64,000 nucleotides of DNA from Smittia aterrima (taxonomy: Eukaryota > Arthropoda > Insecta > Diptera > Chironomidae): positions 22,785,537 through 22,849,536 of the forward strand of contig CP093829.1 in the NCBI GenBank assembly GCA_033063855.1, given 5' to 3'. The notes below the pieces were generated by a model that made no database searches, had not been told where the DNA came from, and worked only from the letters and a program-made list of their open reading frames with translations. This document shows, piece by piece, positions 55,801 through 64,000 of this stretch. The translations under genes and the position numbers were made by a program. Positions within the stretch are counted from its first letter, which is position 1, and every line of letters begins with the position of its first letter.

Positions 55801-58800
55801 GTCGTTCGTCGTTCGTCGGGTAGAAGGAAAGGAAAGCAAGGCCAAACAAACATACATCACACACGTCTGCGAAGCCTTCGAGAATGTATTTCCCTTCGAG
55901 CGATTTAAGTTCAACTTTAAATCACAAATAAAACGATCACAGCATCGCATCCTGAATCTGCGTAGACAACAGGAAATTTAATGTTCGTCAATAAAATATG
56001 AGACTTTGAGGTCTCATTGGCATCGACGTCGTTGATGCTCAATGAACACGCAGAGACGAGCGGCTTTCGAGATATGAGACACATTTGACACGAATCAACC
56101 GTCGACGACCGTTTTATAAGTCAAGTGGAAAATTATTGAGTCGTTGGGAATGGAGGGATATTTATGATTTATGTTCTGCGGCGGTGGAGTGAAACTTGTT
56201 GACCTTTAATCGACATCCCCGCTGCTGTACGAGACGAGAACACGTTACGAGCTTATGATGATGAAAATTACGCTTAATTACGCTTCGATAAACTTTCTAT
56301 CGATCAAACGCCTATGTCGCATGATAATTCAATCAAAGTGGGCACTTAAGTCAACAGCTCGTGTACTCAAACTTGGTTGGAAGCCGATTCGATGTTTGAT
56401 GACAAAAGTTCTCGCATTTTTTCCGTCATCAAGCAAAGCATTTCATCTTCTCCGTTGTGAGGGTGGAAAATGTGATGGGATCAACGTATCGATAAAATAA
56501 AACCGAAAATAAACATTTCAACAGGACATTGGACTTGTGGATTTTGAGATCATTGGAGGATAGAGAACTATTGAGGATGCTTTACTGGAGGAGTTTAATT
56601 TTTTTTTTCTTTAGAGTCGCAGTAATCAAAAACGAAAAAAAAAGAACGAACGAGCACAAGAACTTTTCTGAACTCACTTGAACTCTCCGTCATGTGCTTT
56701 GGACTGTGAGGTTCGATTATCTCGCCTTCTGGATCAATACAGATGTGATGCGAATGAGAATCAGCTCGAACTACTGACTCGGAGAGGTTGTCCATCGTTG
56801 GTACAACTATCACAACATCACCACTTCCACCGACGCAATCGTTTTGCTCCAGATGACTTGAATATTGAGTTGGAATTGAACTGCTAATGATTCGGAAAGA
56901 TAATTTTGTTAAATCTTCTGAAGTTTAAAGTTGAAATTTACCTCATCGTCACTCGCTTCTTCATTCGATTTCCTAGATCGGAGAAGCCTCGACTCATCGG
57001 CGGTCTCGTTTGCTGCTCAAGATGATGTTGTCGTTGCAACTGTTGCTCATCGAATGACTTTGTGATTGGCGAGCTTGGTTCCGACGATTGTTTATCAACT
57101 AGAATTGGCTTAGGCTGCGAATTAAAGAATTTTTCTTTCATTTAAAGATTCGTGGAGCGAAGGTGATCGATCTACCGTCTTAACCTTCAGTGATCCACTA
57201 CAACTAGCACCGTTATTAGCATTATTACTTGATGAGTTATTTATTATGATTGGAGCTGCGCCGGTTGGCGGATTAGGTGGCAATGGCGGAAGATTGGAAT
57301 GTATGTCAGGACAGATTGGAAGCGAGAGCAAACGCTTCCGGTCTTGCATATACAGCTCAATCAAATTATCTAACTTTGTCTCTACATCATCGACCTAAAA
57401 GAGAAGTGTTCGTGTGTGTGATGAGTGTAAAGGGATCCTCATCGGAATTGCGAGGTAAATTCACCATGAAAGCAAAACTTGATGAGATCACTTTCACGGT
57501 CAATTAAGTTAGCCTACTCACTTGTCTTTCAATCTTAACAACACGAGAAGCTAAACTTATCTTCGATGCGTAAACGTCTTTTGCTTTTGATCCTTGCTTG
57601 CCAAGTATCTGGTCGAGTCTGTTTGCGAATTTGTTTGCGGGAGATGGAAGAAACAAGCGTTAAACATTTTCCTCTAAGAAAGACAATCAAAAGCTTAACG
57701 ATCTAAGAAGACGGAGATTGATGTTAGTGGGAACGTTTTAGATTTTTTATCTTCGTTTATCATCCAAACGAAATTAATTTTGACGTGTAGTTGTTTGTAG
57801 TGTTTCACTTTCATTTCATGTTAAATATTTTATAACAAACATTGAGTTAGAGAGTGCGGAGAAGGTTTTCTTTTACTGGAGTCTCGTGCAGGATAGTCAC
57901 ATGCAGCTAATTGAAAAACAAGATTAAAATCAAAATCAAACACAGAAAAGATTAAAAACATTACCAAAAACCAGAAGAGAGAAAGTTTTAAGTTTGTCTC
58001 CATGACAAACTGAAGAGAGATATTTACAAACTAAGTTATCGTGCACTAGTTAAAATTTCAAGTGAAGCTTTTGGCTTTTATGAGCTTTTAAAAGCTTTCG
58101 TTGAAGTTCAAACTAAATCAAAATATTCTAATCAAGTTCCAAACAATACAAAGTGCTTCAAGCTTCCCATCAACTCGACAGGTGACTTTACTTTAATCAA
58201 GCAAATTAATTAACGAAATATTTTTAAATATTTTTTAGCTTTGAATTTTATTTTGTGGATTTCTTTTAAGGTTTAGGATCAAAGTGCAGTCGACAAAACT
58301 CAAAAGCAAAATCAAAAGCTCAAATTGAATCCAATTAAACATCAAAGTGTCGCTGTGAATGAGATTGAGCAATTAAGTTCACAGTTTTATTGCACTCAAA
58401 TTAACTTGAATCGTTGAGAAGATTGTGAACTTTTTCCTGAACGTGTGACGATAAAATTTTATCAAAGCCACGAGTTTCCCTTTCACTTTTAAAATAAATG
58501 AAAGCAAAAGCTTTAAAATTAAGTTCGTGGTTGTAATTAAAGCTTTTTCATTGCTTCCGTTTACTAAGAAGCTTTACACAATCAAAAGTTACGGGCGACA
58601 CTGAGAAATGAATGAACAGAAGAAAAAAATTCTCTTTGCTTATCTACTTGTCTCATTCATCGACTTATTACGATATTTCCATTTTTTTTATAAAACTTGC
58701 TTTGTTCACAAAAAAAATATGTCAAAAGAAAAAATGTTGTGGAAACGATTCGAAAATGAAGAATGGAAAACGGAAGATTAATAAGCGTTTTTCTTTTTTG

Positions 58801-61800
58801 CTGAACTGGCAATCACTTCACATTTCGTGTCGTGCGAAAGTCTTTTTTTTGTTTATCTTATCATGTCACTTTCCAATTTCTTTGCTCGGTTTATTTTTCC
58901 CGAATTGATTCGCTGTTGTTCGCGTATAAATGATGAACGAGAGAGAGAGGAGGGTTGTGAATGGGTGAGTGGGAAGTGAACGGAGAAAATCTTTTTTTAA
59001 ACGTCATGAAAAGTTTATTTTCTGTTTTGAATATTTTTGTAATATTTTTTTTTTGTTTTTTGCTGGAATTGATGAGGGCTCACCTAAATTGCAAATTCCT
59101 AACTCTAGTTAGCAGATCGGCATGTCCCGCCGTATACTGTTCCATAACATCTTTCACATCGTATGGTTTAAGTGCTTCACGAAATTTTTTACGTGCGGAA
59201 AAGTATTGCAGCTAAATAGGTTTCGTATGAGAAAGGTTTTTTTTGTTGGTTTCGAGTTTGTTTTAGTTCATTCATAAGAAAATCAACAGAAGTTAATTAA
59301 AGATAAGAAGAGAATAATTTGTGAATTGAGAGAAAGTCAAGAAAATTTTCCAATCAACAAAAACAAGAAATCAAAACGAGAGAAGAAGAATGAGTGGGCC
59401 AAAGGAAAATCAAATCCATTTTTGGGGGTGAAAGTCAATGAACGACAATAAAAAAAAACATTTAGAGATTAGAGGAAGTGAAAAGTCAAAGTTGAGAGTG
59501 AACATCGAATGTCAAAGTTGATTGAAAACTTCAACGAAACGACAACATCGATCGTCTCGTCAGAGTTGGCAATTAAATAACGAAAACAAATTTTCAATTT
59601 CATGCTGAACAGAAGATTAAAAAGAGGTTGAGGAAGCAATCTGTATCTTAATTAAAACAACTTGTGAGTGATCTTGTTGATAGGACTTAGTAACACCTGA
59701 AGAGACAATGTTCAGTTTATCGAAAGATTATCCCACACGAACGGATGTGATGATCCTGTTCGTTCATGGAAAACCTTGGAAATTGCGGTTTTAGGAATTT
59801 CAATATCCGGTAAATCGCTGAATCAGAAGTAAACGCTCGAGTGAGTAAGAAGACGATTCTCTGTGGGGGAAATATTTATGACTTTGTTTTTACCGGAAGC
59901 TTTTGAAGCTCTCATGTCCTTGTCATTTAAGACAGAATCGTCTTGTCATTCAAACGTCCTACAAATTCAAAAGCTCTCAAGGCGTCAAAAGCAATGAATT
60001 TGTAATTGATTGTCTTGAAATATCACTCGAGCGAGCTTTTAAGTCTTTGATGAGGCAAAAAGCGAGTGAGTTGAAATTGAATTATTTTACTGTAATTTCA
60101 TGAATTAAAGAACTTCAAGGAGACAATTTACGAGTCTTTATGTTTTCATGAGGAAATTATTTTGTTAACTCATTGATCCGCAAAGATTTCCTTTAAAAAG
60201 AGAGGAAAAGCTTATTCCTGCCGTCTCTTCAAGCGAAAGTTTTGTTGCAAACAAAAACGTTTGTGACATTTTGTGTCGAAGGATTTCGCAATGAAAGGAA
60301 TCTCTCGCTTGGACAAGATTGAATGCTTGAGTTAAAAAAGAATTTCACTCACATTGTTGCTTCGGTCGAAGAATTCGCTACATGTTCGCTTTCATCTCAA
60401 AACAATTTTTTTTAATAAAAAAGGAAATTTGTTCAGCTTTTCCCACGACAACTTTGAAAAGATGAAATCTCGCCGACCCAATTTTCTTTTCGTATAAATT
60501 TAATATTTTCTTTCGAGTCTCAAAGTTGAGAGTTCACAAACCCAAAAGAAGCTTCATGACACAAATAATCCCATTCGTGAAGTCTCTAATCGAGTTAAAC
60601 GATAACAGATTGAAAAGTTTGTTTGGTTTTTCTTTCGTGAAAACTTTCTTGACTGTCTTACCACAAATATTGACGACACACATCTGCCGATCGATGGATT
60701 GCATCGTGATTGAGTAAATTTTGAAACTTTGCATGCAATCAACTTCAATTCAACAATTAATTTAATTTAACAACGAAAGTCAGAAACGTGAATGAAATAA
60801 AACCGAAAAAGGAAAACACCAATAGCAATCACTTGATATGCACAACATCGAACATATGACTAATGGAAAGGATAATATTGCGAGCGTCTTGAATCATAAT
60901 CATAATCTGCAATGTCTGACGAGGAGCTACAAAAGATAGAAACATAAAACTCGATGCACATCTTACACGCTCCCCATTTCCACGTTTTACATCTACTCAC
61001 TAATTGGAAGGAGGTTTTCTAGCGATTGGAGGTTGTTGGGAATTAATTTTTATGATTCGTAATGCAAAACTTTAATGTGATGTTGTGTTTCGTGTGATAA
61101 AGTTGGCTTAGAATAAAAATAACCAGGAGCGAGCGAACGAGAGGCGCGCGCGATGGAAGTAAAAGTGTTTCGCAAAATATCATCAATAAATTAATATTTT
61201 TTCTCTCTAGACTTTCGGTTGGCACGCAAAAACTAGAAGAAGGCGGAGGGAGAGTGGAAATCATAAAACATTGAAGCGTTTCACGAAAAAAAAGGTAAAC
61301 GAAAGAAATTTAAGCAAGGTCGTTAACGAGGGAAGTGCGAGCGGGCTCGTTTTTTCTCTCCCAGAGCTGGCGAAAAATTAGAAATTACAATGAGAAGTGG
61401 TGGAAGGGAAAGTAATAAGCCATAATTAATTTTATTGCTCGATAGAAAGTGAAAGAGCTCTCCTTGGAAAGAAATAAAGTATTTGACGACTTAGACTTTA
61501 GTAATACGACATTAATAAGCTTTCGTTTTAGTTATTTTCTCGGGTTATGTTCTCGTGTATTAGTGTAAGGGCTCAAACATTTTGTTAGTTTAATACAAAA
61601 ACATTTAGTTAGTTAGAAGTTCGTCAAGTTTAAGTTCTCTTCGTTTAATCATTTTTTTTGGGGGAGAGGGAGTTTAGGTAATTGCACAAACTTTGATTTG
61701 ATATTTTTTCTGTACCTAGTCTGAACGTTCTTAACACGACCAAGCAGATCAACATGACCAGCTGCATATTGCTCCATCACGTCCTTAACGTCGTAGGGCT

Positions 61801-62650
61801 TTAGAGCTTCCTTAAACTTACGTCGTGCTACGAAATATTTCATCTACGGTTTGATGATGACGGTGATCATGATTAAAGATTGATTTATTTGATTATAAAA
61901 TTATCGATAAAAATATCTCAAGTAGTTGGGGTGAGGGGAGAGAGTTAAAGGGATTGGAGTTAGAAGTTGTCTGGTTGAAAGATTCGCAATTGCTTTTCAT
62001 GATTAGGGAGGAATGCGAGAGGAGTTTAATGACAGCTAATGAGATAGGGACAGTCTGAATATTCACGAAACAATTTACAACAAGAAGGACAGCAACTGAA
62101 GGCTCGACCACTTCTGCGTTAACTTAAATATCAATGTCGCTGAAGTGATCAAACCTTTTTAGCAAAACGGAGTTAGGAAAATTGAGTGAGAAAAGGTTTT
62201 CTAACGAACATAAGACGGAAATGAAGAAGGCGAGCGAAGAAGCAACTCGTTCAACTTAATCCAAAAGCGATAACATTAACGAAGAACTGAGCGTCTACGG
62301 AATGAGTTTTTTTTTTGCTTTCGAAAACATCGAAATTCAAATTAAAAGAAGATGAGGGACGAACGAATAACGAGGGCAAGTCAAAGTAGGAGCAGATTGG
62401 AAAGAAAAGTCGAAATAAAGTAAAAGTTGGAAATCATCGATTATAAAATAATTTTCTTCCTTTAAAATAGAAATAAAAGAATTGATTGGGGAAACAGAAG
62501 AAGAACTGAGGAATGAAATGACGATGGGTTTACCTTTCGAATGAATCTTATTGCTCCCTTGTGCTGATTCGTTAGTTGAACACATCGAGGCTCTTCGTCT
62601 TCATCTTTAAGTCCCAAGCGAGTTCGGTCGTCGTCGTTCAGGTTTCCCAT
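49746..62650 (-). CDS. KCNQ: KCNQ (Kv7) channel, 3' half, right copy, with the true C-terminus
   Basis: Exons in order on the minus strand: 62534-62650, then 61716-61843 or 59084-59211, 57522-57618, 57176-57394, 56942-57114, 56678-56883, 49940-50139, 49746-49874 (stop). The first seven are the same exons as 9640-9756 to 3777-3982 of the left copy, with no amino-acid change noticed. The last two complete the tail and occur once in the window. The 5' half lies right of base 64000. If the two copies are one locus, exons 11657-26051 of the left copy supply the channel core for this 3' end. Confidence 0.93.
49940..50139 (-). CDS. KCNQ: KCNQ next-to-last coding exon, acidic
   Basis: Acceptor TATTAG, donor GTAATT, 200 bases, in phase with 56678. 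Encodes VLMDEEDEEDLDEEDLDIGT then EIDPDSPPWDMYGEPDLDDI and TALLRTKAARTEIIVTPISP. Strongly acidic cytosolic tail. Phase and position tie it to KCNQ; the sequence itself is not a domain I recognise. Confidence 0.82.
50140..56677. other. 6.5 kb KCNQ intron, right copy
   Basis: No exon or RNA gene recognised. The left boundary of the duplicated segment (52895) falls inside it only because the window starts there on the other side. Confidence 0.7.
56678..56883 (-). CDS. KCNQ: KCNQ penultimate-region exon, right copy
   Basis: Same as 3777-3982. It ends with a carried A that makes ATG with the TG opening the exon at 50139, across a 6.5 kb intron. Confidence 0.88.
56942..57114 (-). CDS. KCNQ: KCNQ distal C-terminal exon, right copy
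   Basis: Same protein as 4041-4213; one synonymous change (Lys AAG to AAA at 57091). Confidence 0.85.
57176..57394 (-). CDS. KCNQ: KCNQ exon: helix D coil, right copy
   Basis: Same as 4275-4493. The two copies differ just outside this exon, in the 61-base intron (AGGGAAGT versus AGCGAAGG). Confidence 0.92.
57522..57618 (-). CDS. KCNQ: KCNQ exon: helix C region, right copy
   Basis: Same as 4621-4717 (LDQILGKQGSKAKD). Confidence 0.95.
59084..59211 (-). CDS. KCNQ: KCNQ helix-B exon, version b, right copy
   Basis: Identical coding sequence to 6194-6321. Both alternative exons are kept in both copies. Confidence 0.94.
61716..61843 (-). CDS. KCNQ: KCNQ helix-B exon, version a, right copy
   Basis: Identical coding sequence to 8822-8949. 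Confidence 0.95.
62534..62650 (-). CDS. KCNQ: KCNQ exon just before helix B, right copy
   Basis: Same coding sequence as 9640-9756, with the same lack of an AG upstream of the opening ATG. The upstream T run is one base shorter (8 instead of 9), showing that the odd boundary is not a one-off sequencing error in one copy. Confidence 0.8.
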
Positions 62651-64000
62651 AAAAAAAATGTTGAAAAAGAAAAGAGAGAGAAAGAAGAGACAATAAATCA
62701 ATAACGTTACGTCGATTCAATGACGGAAATGAATAAAGACAAATATTGACAAAAGGAATAAAACTTTTCGGATGCTGCTGTCTACTTAGTGCGATTTCAA
62801 TTTGCTTTCACTTTATGCTCCCCTCAAATGACAAATCAGTGATAAACAATGAAGCTTAAACCCAAATGTCAACGAACAGTGCTCGAGCGTGCTTCAACTC
62901 TTCATCATCACTCTGAGAGTCAATGCTTTTCCCCTCGCTTAAGCTCTCAACAAGCAATTCATTTATAATTTTTGATAAGGCTTCAACTTTGAAAAGGAGC
63001 AATTTGCCTTCAAAAAAAAAAGTTCACCCAGATCAAAACACGCACACGCACAAAGAGAGGAAACTTTTCTCATCTGACCTCCCCATCAGGTGAAATTGAA
63101 TTTTACTTTGACTGCTCTTGTTTCGAGAAAGAAAAAGTTTCCGAATCTTAAATTTATGGAAGGGATCAAACCAGTAACGTGTTGCGCTTTAAATTTGTAA
63201 AAGGAAGTTTATCAGTTTAGAATTAAAAAGCTTGAATCATTAATCTCAAGCTTTTATGTCCGGGGGAAGACAAGAGCGATGAAAAGCTTCCTCTTAATAA
63301 GAAAGAATATTTGCCGGTAATCTCCGAGAAAGGCAATAATTCTGGTCTTGGGGAAGGCAATGGGTTGAGCTTTTGGCCTAAGTGAAATGAATGTTACGAT
63401 TTCGGAAGGAAATTACGACTGATGTGCTGCACGCAGAGATGGAGATTGAATGGGAAACTTGCTTCGTTGCTTGATCCCTCGACGACTCTTGGCGAAGAGG
63501 GAAATTTATTTAATTTAATTTCTTTCGCTCTCGGCGAACGCAGAAATTCCTAAATTTCCTTTTTCGATTGAAAAGCGTAATTTATGGCATGGAACCGCCG
63601 AGGACGGAGGAATAAAAATTTCTTTTATGTTCACTTCGCAAAACGAGAGATCAAATCGAAATTTATGAAGCAAAGTTGAGCAAAATTTCGAAAACAATTT
63701 TGCGGTCGAGGAAAACCATTCGATAGATTGTACGATTTAAGAAGGCGAAGCGAAATTATTACTCAATCAATCGAGTTTTGTGGTTCCGAAGACGATGGGA
63801 GTGATAAAAGCCACAAACTTGAGGCAGGGATGTTGCTGTGAGGGAAATTACAAACGTGATTCACTCGAGACTCAAAAGCTTTGGCGTGAACGAAGCGTGC
63901 GACGATTATTTGCAGCGTTATTAATACCGAAAATAGCGATACGCTGTTCAGCATTGTCATCCACTGAATTTTTCTGATCACTCGCGTGAGCTTTAGGCTT

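Larger units (their letters stand above)
52895..64000. repeat. Right copy of the 11.1 kb duplicated segment
   Basis: Same sequence as 1-11106. Only on this side can the flank to the left be read: it carries the terminal KCNQ exons (49746-50139), so this copy is joined to the real 3' end of the gene. The copy runs off the right edge inside the KCNQ linker-exon region. Confidence 0.97.

Noticed and set aside
1..64000. CRISPR array, phage, secretion or other prokaryotic system
   Set aside because: No spaced direct repeats, no operon-like packing and no bacterial genes; every real gene found has introns or insect promoters.

Overview
This 64 kb window is eukaryotic, and almost certainly from an insect nuclear genome, probably a dipteran. 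The evidence is AT-rich DNA, many 54-93 base GT-AG introns, TATA plus TCAGT core promoters, and insect-type protein families. The genus cannot be told from sequence alone. The window contains one 100-base run of N (37870-37969), so it is a scaffold made of at least two contigs.

The dominant gene is a KCNQ (Kv7) voltage-gated potassium channel on the minus strand. Left of the gap it runs from a likely first coding exon at 26 kb through S1-S6, calmodulin helix A, a Ser/Thr-rich linker, helix B, and helices C/D to an exon at 3.8 kb. It then leaves the window. Right of the gap the 3' half of the same gene is present again (62.6 kb down to 49.7 kb), and here the last two coding exons and the stop codon are in the window. 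Positions 1-11106 and 52895-64000 are the same sequence, with only scattered SNPs, homopolymer indels and one 8-base insertion. Either this is a very recent duplication of about 53 kb period, or, more likely, two overlapping or allelic contigs joined in the wrong order.

KCNQ splice structure, worked out exon by exon with phases: a 16-base microexon carries the start of the selectivity filter. Two 128-base versions of the helix-B exon (8822-8949 and 6194-6321) are equal in length and phase, and only one can be used without losing frame.

Between the gap and the right-hand KCNQ 3' end (38-47 kb) lies a compact cluster of small genes. These are a GMC oxidoreductase cut by the gap (minus), a two-exon 70-aa secreted peptide (minus), a GMC exon-boundary relic, a TsetseEP/DUF725-like secreted protein (plus), a mitochondrial sulfide:quinone oxidoreductase (plus), a 100-aa secreted orphan (plus), a TSSK-like pseudokinase lacking its catalytic residues (minus), and a peflin-like penta-EF-hand protein (plus). 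They do not form an obvious pathway.

The stretch 26-37.8 kb has no recognisable gene except one possible exon abutting the gap. KCNQ introns hold one tRNA-like relic (24.1 kb) and otherwise nothing I can name. I found no CRISPR array, rRNA, intact transposon or bacterial-type system.
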